Below, in pieces: positions 8,752 to 16,990 of a stretch of 24,683 nucleotides of DNA. How positions within the stretch are numbered: position 1 is the stretch's first letter; each line of letters opens with the position of its first letter. The stretch spans positions 1-24,683 of the forward strand of contig CADEDU010000005.1 in assembly GCA_902826155.1 (NCBI GenBank), given 5' to 3'. Position numbers and translations under genes: made by a program. Under the pieces are notes generated by a model. That model saw nothing but the letters and a program-made list of their open reading frames with translations, ran no database searches and was not told the origin of the DNA. The DNA comes from an uncultured beta proteobacterium (GTDB taxonomy: Bacteria; Pseudomonadota; Gammaproteobacteria; Burkholderiales; SG8-39).

Positions 8752-9516
8752 TCAGCCACGCTTGATCGCGGTCAGGTGGCACCAGGGCTGCGAGAGGGCA
8801 CCGCGGAAGCAAAGGTTGCGACCCTCCGCCGTTCGCTGCGTATAGCTCACCACTTCTTGATCGTACCCCGGCATTGGCAATTCGATTGGGAGCTCGAAAG
8901 GCAGAAATTCAATCTGATCCATGCCCGCCTGCTCGAAGATCTGCGCCACTCTGGCCATCGGACGAAAGCAGATCCGAAGCCCCTGCGGGTGCCCGAGCGT
9001 CGTCTCGTGGATCACGATGTCCTGGAACTGAAACGGGTGAAGCCACTCGAAAGCCAGATAGCTGCCACCTGCCCTCAACGCGCGGGCTACGCTCTTCGCC
9101 GCCCGTACGTACTCGTCCCAATGGAAGTACACCGCAACGGCATTCGCAACGACGATGTCGAACTGTTCGGTATAGGGGAGGTCGAGCATATCGAGCTGCT
9201 CGAAAGCGATCCCCGTCAGCGCGGGATTCGCGCGGCACTCAGCTAGGGACGATTCGGCGAGATCACCCCCGGTCAGTACAAGCTCGGGCATCAAGCGACG
9301 CAGGTGAAGCAACAGGTTCCCCGTCGAGCAGCCGATATCCAGCAGTCGGAGTGGTCCCTTTGACCGGTCGTGCCGCGCCGCTGCTTGGGCTACCAGGTCG
9401 ATCAACACCTTGTCGCTCTCGCGCATCTGCTGCGCGTATTTTGTCTGGTAGGCGTTGTAATCGCGCAGGAATCGCTCGTCGGAGACGTACTCCCGGTAGG
9501 TGAACTGTTCGGTCAT
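8752..9516 (-). CDS. Class I SAM-dependent methyltransferase
   Basis: A 254-aa methyltransferase without a zinc ribbon. Motif I is LLDIGCSTGNLLLHL at about 58-72, the motif II region is FDIVVANAVAVYFHWDEYV, and the post-motif strand is LRAGGSYLAFEW. Its ATG overlaps the sulfotransferase stop as ATGA, so the two are coupled, and it is followed after 71 nt by cysD. This places it between the sulfotransferase and the sulfate activation genes, which suggests that methylation and sulfation act on the same product. The acceptor is unknown. Confidence 0.88.
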   Translation of the reverse strand: MTEQFTYREYVSDERFLRDYNAYQTKYAQQMRESDKVLIDLVAQAAARHDRSKGPLRLLDIGCSTGNLLLHLRRLMPELVLTGGDLAESSLAECRANPALTGIAFEQLDMLDLPYTEQFDIVVANAVAVYFHWDEYVRAAKSVARALRAGGSYLAFEWLHPFQFQDIVIHETTLGHPQGLRICFRPMARVAQIFEQAGMDQIEFLPFELPIELPMPGYDQEVVSYTQRTAEGRNLCFRGALSQPWCHLTAIKRG

Positions 9517-10706
9517 CGGGTTTCTTTCGGTGATGGGCGTGCGCGCGCATGCCGGATCGCGTCGAACGTCTCCTCGAACAGGAAGCAGCGACGCACCATC
9601 CCCACGTCGACGCTTCCCGTTTGTCCGAGGAGACTGTGGCGAAGGAGCTCGCCGGAGACATCGAAGAGCAGGTCGCCGCTGTCGCTGCGCCAGGAACCGG
9701 GTGTGCGGCCCGCCCGCGCCAGATACCCGAGAACTCGCGCATCGAGTCCGGCACTGGGGTCCGCAGGATAACCGGCCAGAGCCATCTCCGGTCCGCAGAG
9801 GTAGTCGGTCGTTCTCACGACGTCTGTGGCCAGATTCCCGCGCCAGCGATCGGTGCTCGCATCGTAGATGTCGCGGCCCCCGTGATCGAAGCTGCTGTTA
9901 CCGGACCAGCCGTCGGCCGACAGGGCGAGCATTCGCGGATCGAAGTCCAGGCCCAGCTCGCCACAAATCCGGCGGGCCTCCTGCTCGGGGCTCGCCACGA
10001 GATCCTCGTAGCGGATGGTGCGGAACCGCGGCGCCAGATCCTGATCGGATCGGTAGCGCAGCGACAACGCGACACTCTTGCGCCAGTGCCGCATGTACGA
10101 CGGAGGATGCGCGGCTTGCGACGGGTCGCGCTCTGCCATTGCCACCAGCGAGCCCACGATGGCGCGCGGGTCGCGATCGATCGCATAGAAGCGCGCGTCC
10201 GGAAAAGCGCGCGCCAGCGCGGGGACGAAATCGAACATCCACACTTCCTTGCAGCCGACCCATGCGGCCTGCGGACGCTGCGCCTGCACGATGCGCAATG
10301 CGCTGCGGATCAGTTCGCGATACCCGCTGCCCGCGATGCTCCGCAGGGCGTCTCCCAGCGCCGGATCCTCGAGCGCTGCGCGAACCTGCACCGCGTCGCG
10401 CAGACCGTCGAGTTCACCGGCGGCAAGTGGGATGGCCGCGGTTCCCGACAGGAGCGCGTCGAGCAGAGCGGGGCCGTTGCGGTCGAAATAGTGGTCCTGG
10501 AAAGGTAGTGTCGGGCGAAACCCCGCCTGGTCCTCGGCCGCGGCGTTGGCGTGCGTGAGCGCATTTCGAAGCGAGCGTAGAACCGGCATCAGCGGATCAA
10601 GCGCCACACGAATCGCTGGATGGCGATCCAGCATGCGGGCGAGCAGATTGGTACCCGATCGGGCCAGACCCAGAACGAACAGTGGGCGAAACGGGCGGGC
10701 GTTCAT
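9513..10706 (-). CDS. PAPS-dependent sulfotransferase
   Basis: A 397-aa sulfotransferase of the Sulfotransfer_1/3 superfamily. The 5'-phosphosulfate loop is GLARSGTNLLARML at 13-26, where the family has PRSGTT-like sequences. The 3'-phosphate binding segment is RDPRAIVGS at 178-186, followed by IRYEDLVASPEQEARRI in the usual place. It would move sulfate from PAPS to a hydroxyl of a sugar. I chose the ATG at 10706 because it overlaps the upstream stop as ATGA and begins just before the first beta strand; a frame open to 10850 adds 48 low-complexity Arg/Pro residues and overlaps the upstream gene by 148 nt. CysD and CysNC two and three genes downstream would supply the PAPS. Confidence 0.9.
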   Translation of the reverse strand: MNARPFRPLFVLGLARSGTNLLARMLDRHPAIRVALDPLMPVLRSLRNALTHANAAAEDQAGFRPTLPFQDHYFDRNGPALLDALLSGTAAIPLAAGELDGLRDAVQVRAALEDPALGDALRSIAGSGYRELIRSALRIVQAQRPQAAWVGCKEVWMFDFVPALARAFPDARFYAIDRDPRAIVGSLVAMAERDPSQAAHPPSYMRHWRKSVALSLRYRSDQDLAPRFRTIRYEDLVASPEQEARRICGELGLDFDPRMLALSADGWSGNSSFDHGGRDIYDASTDRWRGNLATDVVRTTDYLCGPEMALAGYPADPSAGLDARVLGYLARAGRTPGSWRSDSGDLLFDVSGELLRHSLLGQTGSVDVGMVRRCFLFEETFDAIRHARARPSPKETR

Positions 10707-11815
10707 CGGATCGGCCGCGCAGCGATCACGATGTCGTCGCACTGGCGGCCGCGGTCCGCTGCTTCCTGAATTACCGGGATCAGTTCCGCCAGGCGAGGCA
10801 CGAGCGAGTCGTCGCCGAGGTGAATCGCCGCTTGGACGACGAGCTCCCACGCGTCCATGCCGAAGTACCAGGCGGCAACCGGGGCGAATCCCTCTTCGAC
10901 CAGGGCCGTGCAGAGCGATTCATCGCTGAAGGCATTGACATGGCTGGTCGGGTCCATATGACGCGCAACGGTCGCGCCTTCCATCGCCTGCACCAGCGTG
11001 CCTAGCGCATCGGCCCGCGGCACTTCGACCACCAGCAGCCCACCAGGCAGAACGGCACGACGGGCTGCTGCCAGGAATCTGCGCGGCTCCGGGACGTACT
11101 CGAGCAGGCCCCAGAAGGTGACAAGTCCAGCCGGTTCGACGGGGGCGGCGCAGAAATCATCATCGCGTAGTGCCAGTCGGAACGCTTCGCTGGCGAATGC
11201 ACGCGAAGCCCGGGATTGCTCGAAGCCCTCGACTGTCATGCCTCGTCGCGCTGCCGCCGCCAGGAAGTGCCCGGCACCGGCGCCCACATCCAGTACGCGT
11301 TGCGGCGCGTCGCACCCGTTGCGGACGAACTGCTCCAGGCACCAGTCCAGTTTGGGCGCGATGATCTGCGCCATGCGGATCTCCAGCGCGCTGCTGTCGA
11401 CATACACCGCCGAGTGCTGCGCGGATTCGGCGAAGACACGCCCCAGCGCCGCGCTGGTCGGTTGCCTCGTCACCATGACGTGCCCGCAACCGGAACATCT
11501 CTCGTATTGCACGCCGAAGACGCGCAGCGCTTCGGTGGTGTCCCGCAAGGGCCTCGCGCACGCCGGGCAGTTCGATCGTGATTCGAGCGCGTCCCTACCT
11601 CCATACAGTTGCTTCGCACACCCCGCGAGATAGTTCGCGTAGGCGCGCACTTCGTCGAGGTCGCGACCCTTCAGCGCCATCACGTCCAACGGCTTGCCGA
11701 TGCGTACGTCCACATCGAATCCGACCGGTTCGCCCGCGCCGTGCCACTCCCACCGTTCGGTGTGCCGGGCGGAGTGATCGGCTGAGAAGGGCAGGGTCCG
11801 GTACCAGCGGCTCAT
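10703..11815 (-). CDS. Class I SAM methyltransferase with zinc ribbon and N-terminal extension
   Basis: A 370-aa protein. The first 80 residues are an extension of unclear role containing GFDVDVRIGKPLDVMALKG. A Cys4 zinc ribbon follows (C83, C86, C107, C110) and then a methyltransferase domain with motif I VLDVGAGAGHFLAAA at about 174-188 and VLPGGLLVVEVPRAD near 256-270. The ATG overlaps the upstream methyltransferase stop as ATGA, and its own stop overlaps the sulfotransferase start. It resembles zinc-ribbon sugar methyltransferases (the Methyltransf_13/23 type layout), but the substrate cannot be told from sequence. Confidence 0.88.
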   Translation of the reverse strand: MSRWYRTLPFSADHSARHTERWEWHGAGEPVGFDVDVRIGKPLDVMALKGRDLDEVRAYANYLAGCAKQLYGGRDALESRSNCPACARPLRDTTEALRVFGVQYERCSGCGHVMVTRQPTSAALGRVFAESAQHSAVYVDSSALEIRMAQIIAPKLDWCLEQFVRNGCDAPQRVLDVGAGAGHFLAAAARRGMTVEGFEQSRASRAFASEAFRLALRDDDFCAAPVEPAGLVTFWGLLEYVPEPRRFLAAARRAVLPGGLLVVEVPRADALGTLVQAMEGATVARHMDPTSHVNAFSDESLCTALVEEGFAPVAAWYFGMDAWELVVQAAIHLGDDSLVPRLAELIPVIQEAADRGRQCDDIVIAARPIR

Positions 11816-12645
11816 GGCGCCTCGGGCCTCACCAGAAAGGCCCGTAGGGTGAATTTGCTGCTCGGCTCGCGTAGACGTTCGATCCGAGTCACCGACAGGC
11901 CGGCGCGCTCGGCGGTCAGCGCGAGCGAGGCGGGACTGAAGACGTGATGGTGCTCGATGAAGAACTCCTCACGTGCTGCGCCAATCGACGCGGCGGCGTC
12001 GCCGTCCGGCACCTCTACGTACACGAAGCCTCCCGGAGCGAGGAGTTCGAGCGCGCGCGTGAGCATTCCGACCGGGTCCTCGACGTGTTCCAGCACCTTG
12101 TTGAAGGTGATCACGTCATGCCGACCGAGTCGCTCCGGAGGAACGTCCATCAGGTTGCCGGTCACGACGTCCACGCCCACGATCTCGCGCGCGTGTCGCG
12201 CGGCCACGGGATCCGGATCGAGCGCCGTGCATCGCCAGCCCGCCTGTTTCATTTTCGCCGGAAAGACGGCCAACCCGGAGCCGATATCGAGAAGCGTCGG
12301 CGTCCTCTCGGAGGAGAACCGCGACGCTGCGAACGCCAGCACAATCTCGGCCCTGCCTACGTTGTCCGACTGTGCCGGGGGCAGCGACATGATCCGCTCG
12401 AATGTCTGGCGCATGCGGTCGCCGTAGGTGCTGCTGACATAGGCCCCCTCGTAGAGCCCGCCCAGGTCGAGATCGTGTTGCGCGTACCAGTGATGGCAGA
12501 GCGTGCAGCGTGCAAAGGCGCGTCGGTACGTCTGACCCTTCAAGTCAAACCGCGTCTCGCCCACCGGCGGTGTGTCGTAGGTGACCACCAGCGCGTCGTG
12601 ACTGCGATCGCACGGGCAGCGAAGCGTCGGCGCGACCACTGTCAA
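11812..12645 (-). CDS. Class I SAM methyltransferase with zinc ribbon
   Basis: A 277-aa methyltransferase. Cysteines C10, C12, C47 and C50 form a ribbon-like N-terminus (LRCPC, CTLCHHWY). SAM motif I is LLDIGSGLAVFP at about 118-129, then FNKVLEHVEDPVGML and LAPGGFVYVEVPDGD follow as in Methyltransf_23 enzymes. The open frame continues to 13077, but only the part after about 12645 looks like protein of this family, since the rest is antiphase to the small gene upstream. I place the start at the TTG at 12645, which overlaps the upstream TGA as TTGA; a GTG at 12639 is the alternative. Tandem placement with the next zinc-ribbon methyltransferase suggests sequential or alternative methylation of one glycan. 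Confidence 0.85.
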   Translation of the reverse strand: MTVVAPTLRCPCDRSHDALVVTYDTPPVGETRFDLKGQTYRRAFARCTLCHHWYAQHDLDLGGLYEGAYVSSTYGDRMRQTFERIMSLPPAQSDNVGRAEIVLAFAASRFSSERTPTLLDIGSGLAVFPAKMKQAGWRCTALDPDPVAARHAREIVGVDVVTGNLMDVPPERLGRHDVITFNKVLEHVEDPVGMLTRALELLAPGGFVYVEVPDGDAAASIGAAREEFFIEHHHVFSPASLALTAERAGLSVTRIERLREPSSKFTLRAFLVRPEAP

Positions 12646-13022
12646 CCGGCCATCCGGCGCGCGAGCAAGTCGAGCGCCTCGGTGTTGTCGAGCCAGGCGA
12701 TGAGGTCGAGCCCTTCCTGCACGCGATACTGTTCGAATGCGGCCTCGTGACCCCGCTCGACCAGCAGCACGAAATAGCGGCCGGTCGTGCGGTTGCGGAT
12801 TAGGACGCCGCGCAGTCCGAACTGCTCCAGCCGGCCGTTCAACGACGGGGTGGCGTAGAAGCCCCAGTCCTTGCGTGCCACATCGTATTCCGCCCCGGAC
12901 TCCGTTTTGAGCGTGACCTGCTCGTTTTCTTCCAGGTGCAGCGTCCCGCAGTCCTGCATGTCGAACCGGACGGCGTTCCCCACGCTGAAGCGGCGGGGCG
13001 GATCCTTCGGGTCGAACCTCAT
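12642..13022 (-). CDS. Small conserved-looking protein of unknown function
   Basis: A 126-aa protein starting at the ATG at 13022, which overlaps the stop of the PP-loop amidotransferase as ATGA. It has no signal peptide, membrane segment or catalytic motif I can name. It is rich in beta-like strands (FSVGNAVRF, EEQVTL-type, GVLIRNRTTGRYFVLLVERG) and ends in a helical stretch (LIAWLDNTEALDLLARRMAG). The segment EYDVARKDWGFYATPSLNGRL is notably specific-looking. I have an impression, not a verified match, that similar small proteins sit beside sugar amidotransferase genes in other glycan clusters. A role as accessory or structural partner of that enzyme is inference. Confidence 0.75.
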   Translation of the reverse strand: MRFDPKDPPRRFSVGNAVRFDMQDCGTLHLEENEQVTLKTESGAEYDVARKDWGFYATPSLNGRLEQFGLRGVLIRNRTTGRYFVLLVERGHEAAFEQYRVQEGLDLIAWLDNTEALDLLARRMAG

Positions 13023-14140
13023 TTCCACTCCCGCTCCGAATCGATGAAATCCGGAATCTGCCACACGCCGTTGGCACGTCGCGTCCAGATCGATCGGTTG
13101 CGGAATCGCTCGGCGATCACGAAAAACCGTTCGCGGTCGATGCCGGCGAACGCACAGAACTTGTCGATATCGGCAAGCGGCGTGTCGTCGCCGTTGCGTC
13201 GGATGACCTCGAGCGCCTCCCGGCGGGTCATCCGGCCGTTGCGGATCTCAAGGGACAGGTTGTCGAACAGCCGGGTGAAGCCGAACTTGTACCACTTCAT
13301 CCAGTGATGCAACGAGATGAAGTCATCGTCGATGTCGGCGAAATCGTAGTAGCCGGTTCGCGCCTCGCCGCTTCGATAGCGAAAGCCATGCTCGACCGCG
13401 ACCCGACGAGTGGTGTCCGGATCCCACGGGAGATAGTAGCCGAGGAAGACAGCGTTGATACCGCGCGACTCCAGGACGTCCGGGTCCGGCCCGAAGTAGG
13501 CGGTCAGTTGCCGGGCGTCAAGATCGTCGCCGATCCAGTCCGCTGCGGTCGTTCCCTGAGTGACGCCGTGCTTGAGCAGCCAGTCGCGTCCGAGGCGCAG
13601 ACCGGTAAGCGCTTCGTCAGCCGTTCCGTACTCGAAGGCCGAGTTCTCGCCCCAGACGACCAGCGGGATCTCGAATCGCAGGGCGATCGACAGCGGGATG
13701 CTGAAGAGGGCCATGTGCATCGGGATCGCGGTGGAACCCAATCGCTCGAAAGTCTTCAGCATGAATCGCGCCTCGACCTTCGGATTGATCTGATAGTCGA
13801 CGTGATCGACTCCGAGCGAAACCAGGTTATCGAGGTTCGCCTGCCCGAGCACGGTTCGGCCGGGCGTTTTCCAGGTGACGGCGAGCGGATGCAGACCCTG
13901 CTCCAGGCATTTCACCACCTGCCATGTGCTGTCCTTGCCGCCGCTCACGGGAATCACGCAGTCGTAGCCGCGTGTACGGGACCTTGCATGCGCGGCGACT
14001 GCGACGAACTCGCGCTGACGCGCACCCCAGTCGATGTCGAGCTTGGTTGCATGACTCACACAGGCGTTGCACACCCCGTCCGGACCGATGGCGAGGCCCG
14101 GTCTCGTATCGGGCAGCACGCAGCGTGCGCACCATCTCAT
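13019..14140 (-). CDS. N-acetyl sugar amidotransferase (PP-loop, WbpG/PseA family), stand-alone copy
   Basis: A 373-aa ATP-pyrophosphatase enzyme. It opens with a Cys4 zinc ribbon (C4, C7, C24, C27), then has the ATP loop SGGKDS at 66-71 in VIPVSGGKDSTWQVVKCLEQGLHPLAVTW. Near the C-terminus are WMKWYKFGFTRLFDNLSLEIRNG and TRREALEVIRR, which match the end of WbpG/PseA-type proteins. The family activates a sugar acetamido group with ATP so that ammonia can make acetamidino. It needs an ammonia source: the asnB-like gene immediately upstream overlaps it as ATGA and carries a glutaminase domain, whereas the HisH/HisF pair lies 9 kb away with its own fused copy. It is a clear paralogue of residues about 312-688 of the fusion protein. 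Confidence 0.93.
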   Translation of the reverse strand: MRWCARCVLPDTRPGLAIGPDGVCNACVSHATKLDIDWGARQREFVAVAAHARSRTRGYDCVIPVSGGKDSTWQVVKCLEQGLHPLAVTWKTPGRTVLGQANLDNLVSLGVDHVDYQINPKVEARFMLKTFERLGSTAIPMHMALFSIPLSIALRFEIPLVVWGENSAFEYGTADEALTGLRLGRDWLLKHGVTQGTTAADWIGDDLDARQLTAYFGPDPDVLESRGINAVFLGYYLPWDPDTTRRVAVEHGFRYRSGEARTGYYDFADIDDDFISLHHWMKWYKFGFTRLFDNLSLEIRNGRMTRREALEVIRRNGDDTPLADIDKFCAFAGIDRERFFVIAERFRNRSIWTRRANGVWQIPDFIDSEREWK

Positions 14141-15975
14141 GCCCGCGCTCCCGCGTCGAACTCCTCCAGGAACATCTTCGCATTCAGGAAATAGAAGAGG
14201 AACTTGCTCTGGCTGTTCGGGAGGTGGGCCGCATCGAGCAGGCGGACGATGTGCTCGCGTCGGAGATGCTCGTAGACCGGACTGTCCCGCAACAGTTCGT
14301 CGCGCACCGCTGGATCGCGCACGTCGAGGTAGTCCAGGATCGGCACGTTGAACCCAACCTTGCGCGGGTTGTCGATTATCGCTGGCGGCGCGATCCCGCG
14401 GACCGCCTCGCGCAAGACCGCTTTGGCCCGTCCGTCGCGCACCAGATGCCGGGTCGGGATCGACGCCGACAGCTCGAAGAGCTTGCGGTCGAGGAACGGC
14501 GAGCGATTTTCGATCGAGAAGTACATCGAGTTCAGGTCGTCTTCGTGCAGGATCGGCGGGACCGATTCGTGCAGCAACTCATTCGCCATCCGGTTGCGGA
14601 GCGGCACGCGGCTGTAGCGGGCCTCGGCGAACGGTTCGGACCAGGGCCGGCGCAGCCATGCCGCGAACTCCTCGGCGTCCAGGTAGATGTGATCGCGTCG
14701 ATCAGGGTCCTTCACGAAGCAATCCGGATCCTGCAGGACCGGATTGCGCACGATCGGCGCGACGACCTCGAGCCAACGCGTGCGGGCGGCGCGGTATGCG
14801 ATCGAATCGTCGGCTACGGCCTGTAGATAGAAGTTGTGGTGGTCGAAGTAGCCGCTGAATAGCTCGTCGGCGCCGGTGCCGCTCACCGAAACCTTGTATC
14901 CGGCAGCCGCGACCGCCTCCATCAGACGCCACTGGGCGTAGTAGGTGATCGTGCACACCGGGGCATCATGGTGTCGCACTTGCGCTCGGAGGTTCGCCAG
15001 GAAGTCACGCGTTTCCACCGGGATAGGCGTGTGGCGGATGCCCAGCTCGCGCACCGCGGTCTCGACCAGATCGCGTTCCTCGTAGCGGGCGTCGGTGTTC
15101 ATGATGGTGAAGCCGTGGACGTCGTACCCGAGTTCCCGTCTCGCGATGGAGATGAGCGCGTTCGAGTCGACACCACCGCTCAGGCAGAACGCGATCGGCA
15201 CGTCGGCACGCAGACGCAACCGGACGGACTCCACCAGCCGGGATCGTGTCGCGGCGACGGCTGTCTCGAACGGCATGTGCTCGTCCTGCTCGTCGAATCG
15301 CGGTATCCAGTAGCGCAGGCCGGTCTTCCCGCCTTGCGCATCATGGCGTTCCGCGCAGCCCGGCTCGACCTCGCGCAGACCGACGAAGAACGTCTCCGGC
15401 GTTTTGAACAGCGACTTGTAGCCGTTGACGAGGTACCTGTACAGGTGCGGCAGGTTGATCGACGGCTGCCGGGCCATCAAGGTGAACAGGAACTTCGGCT
15501 CCGATCCGAAATACAGGCCGTGTGGCGCCTCGTACACGAATAGCGGCTTCTCGCCGAACCGGTCGCGCACGAGCGTGAGGCCGGTGCTGTCCAGCCAAGC
15601 GAAGGCCCACATGCCTTCGCACCGATCGAGCCCGTCCAGTCCGTCACGGGCGAGGATTTCGGCGAGCACTTCCGTGTCGCTGGAGGTGCGAAAGCCGATG
15701 CCCTTCGCGACCAATTGCTCGCGCAGCTCAAGGTAGTTGTAGAGCTCGCCGTTGAAGCAGAGATCGCCGCTTTCAGTGCGGAAGGGCTGATTCGCCCGCG
15801 GGTCCAGGTCGATGATGCGCAGGCGGCTGTGCAGCAGGTAGGCGTGGCGATCACCGATGCGACGATGCAGCACGTCGCGGCCGTCAGGGCCGCGTCTTTG
15901 CATCTGCCGCAAACACGCGTCGATGCGCTCCTGCGGCAGCGTGGCGAGTCCGAAATAGCCCGCAATCCCGCACAT
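14137..15975 (-). CDS. asnB: Asparagine synthetase-type glutamine amidotransferase (AsnB family)
   Basis: A 612-aa class II amidotransferase. The N-terminal glutaminase has the nucleophile C2 (MCGIAGYFG), RGPDGRD at 28-34, SRLRIIDL at 50-57 and FNGELYNY at 74-81. The synthetase half has the ATP loop SGGVDS at 266-271 and SGTGADELFSGY further on. Family members in glycan loci (for example WbpS of P. aeruginosa) are thought to amidate the carboxyl group of uronic acids and do not make asparagine. Here it lies 4 nt after neuB and overlaps the stand-alone PP-loop amidotransferase by ATGA. It may therefore amidate a carboxylate of the sugar or feed ammonia to that neighbour. Housekeeping asparagine synthesis cannot be excluded but is unlikely in this context. 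Confidence 0.92.
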   Translation of the reverse strand: MCGIAGYFGLATLPQERIDACLRQMQRRGPDGRDVLHRRIGDRHAYLLHSRLRIIDLDPRANQPFRTESGDLCFNGELYNYLELREQLVAKGIGFRTSSDTEVLAEILARDGLDGLDRCEGMWAFAWLDSTGLTLVRDRFGEKPLFVYEAPHGLYFGSEPKFLFTLMARQPSINLPHLYRYLVNGYKSLFKTPETFFVGLREVEPGCAERHDAQGGKTGLRYWIPRFDEQDEHMPFETAVAATRSRLVESVRLRLRADVPIAFCLSGGVDSNALISIARRELGYDVHGFTIMNTDARYEERDLVETAVRELGIRHTPIPVETRDFLANLRAQVRHHDAPVCTITYYAQWRLMEAVAAAGYKVSVSGTGADELFSGYFDHHNFYLQAVADDSIAYRAARTRWLEVVAPIVRNPVLQDPDCFVKDPDRRDHIYLDAEEFAAWLRRPWSEPFAEARYSRVPLRNRMANELLHESVPPILHEDDLNSMYFSIENRSPFLDRKLFELSASIPTRHLVRDGRAKAVLREAVRGIAPPAIIDNPRKVGFNVPILDYLDVRDPAVRDELLRDSPVYEHLRREHIVRLLDAAHLPNSQSKFLFYFLNAKMFLEEFDAGARA

Positions 15976-15979
15976 ACCT

Positions 15980-16990
15980 CTAGTGCACCATCTCGTGCGC
16001 GAGTCGCTCGCCCGCCGCGACGCCGCGCGTAAGCTGCCGTCCGATCAAGGTTGCCGCTGACTCCGGCGGAATGCCGCCTCCTGGTCGCAGCCAATCGATG
16101 TCATCGGCGCCGACGACGTGACCGATCGGCAAGTCACGCCGCGCATGGGCGGAACGCCGAGCGGCTGCGATTACCGGGACCTCTACCTCCATGGTCCGCT
16201 TGACGCCGTCTCCGAGCGCGACGCAAGCAGCCCTCACGCGACGGACCAGTTCGGCGAGCTCCTGCGGATCCGCCGACAGCTGATGGTCGCGGAAGGCGGA
16301 ATGGGTTTTGGACAGCGTGAAGTGCTTTTCGATGACGCGGGCTCCGAGCGCCACGGACAGCACCGCCGCCTCGATGCCCAGCGTGTGGTCGGAGTATCCG
16401 ACGACACGGCCCGTCTCCTGTGCGATCGAACGGATTGCCAGGAGGTTGGCACTCTCGATCGGTGTCGGATAGGCCGACACGCAGTGCAACAGCACTAGGC
16501 CGGGCGCAGAGCCGTGCCGTCGCCACGCACTTTCCAGCGCGGCACGCGAGCGCTTGACGCCTTCCAAGTCCACCATCCCGGTGGACAGCAGCACGGGCTT
16601 ACCGGTGATCGCGACTGCATCGAGCAGATCGATGAAATCGTTGTCGCTCGAGGCGATTTTGAAGGCGGGTACCAGCGGCGCGAGCTGACGTACGCTCTCG
16701 ATGTCGAACGGGGTCGACAGGAACATGACCTTTGCCCGAGCAGCCGTCTCTGCCAGTTTCCCGAACTGATCGTACGAAAGGCAGAAGCGTCGCAGCTGGG
16801 CGATGCGCGCGGATTCCGAGCTCGCTACCAGCCGCTCGGGCACGATCGTCTGGAACTTCACCGCCTGTGCACCTGCTTCGGCGGCCCGTTCGATCAGCTC
16901 GACGGCGCAGCCCATGTCACCTTCGTGATTGTTCCCGATCTCGGCAATGATCAGGACTTCCCGCTCCAGATTCACGGATCCGATCTTCAC
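15980..16990 (-). CDS. neuB: NeuB-family nonulosonic acid synthase (NeuB barrel + SAF domain)
   Basis: A 336-aa enzyme that condenses phosphoenolpyruvate with a six-carbon amino sugar to give a nine-carbon ulosonic acid. The barrel (about 13-255) shows IAEIGNNHEG at 15-24, VKFQT at 44-48, KIASSDN at 111-117, STGM at 136-139, HCVSAYPTP at 169-177, GYSDHT at 198-203 and EKHFTL at 221-226. A SAF/antifreeze-like domain follows (about 276-332; RDLPIGHVV, GRQLTRGVAAGE). The start is a GTG that overlaps the acetyltransferase stop as GTGA. Sequence alone does not separate sialic, legionaminic and pseudaminic acid synthases. None of the usual PseB/C or LegB/C/G sets can be named with certainty beside it, so the product may be a less usual ulosonic acid. 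Confidence 0.92.
   Translation of the reverse strand: MKIGSVNLEREVLIIAEIGNNHEGDMGCAVELIERAAEAGAQAVKFQTIVPERLVASSESARIAQLRRFCLSYDQFGKLAETAARAKVMFLSTPFDIESVRQLAPLVPAFKIASSDNDFIDLLDAVAITGKPVLLSTGMVDLEGVKRSRAALESAWRRHGSAPGLVLLHCVSAYPTPIESANLLAIRSIAQETGRVVGYSDHTLGIEAAVLSVALGARVIEKHFTLSKTHSAFRDHQLSADPQELAELVRRVRAACVALGDGVKRTMEVEVPVIAAARRSAHARRDLPIGHVVGADDIDWLRPGGGIPPESAATLIGRQLTRGVAAGERLAHEMVH

Noticed and set aside
10707..10850. 48-residue extension of the sulfotransferase
   Set aside because: Low-complexity Arg/Pro sequence that overlaps the upstream methyltransferase; the ATG at 10706 gives an ATGA overlap and a standard start.
12646..13077. N-terminal extension of the methyltransferase at 11812-12645
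   Set aside because: It is out of phase over the small gene at 12642-13022 and looks like shadow sequence.
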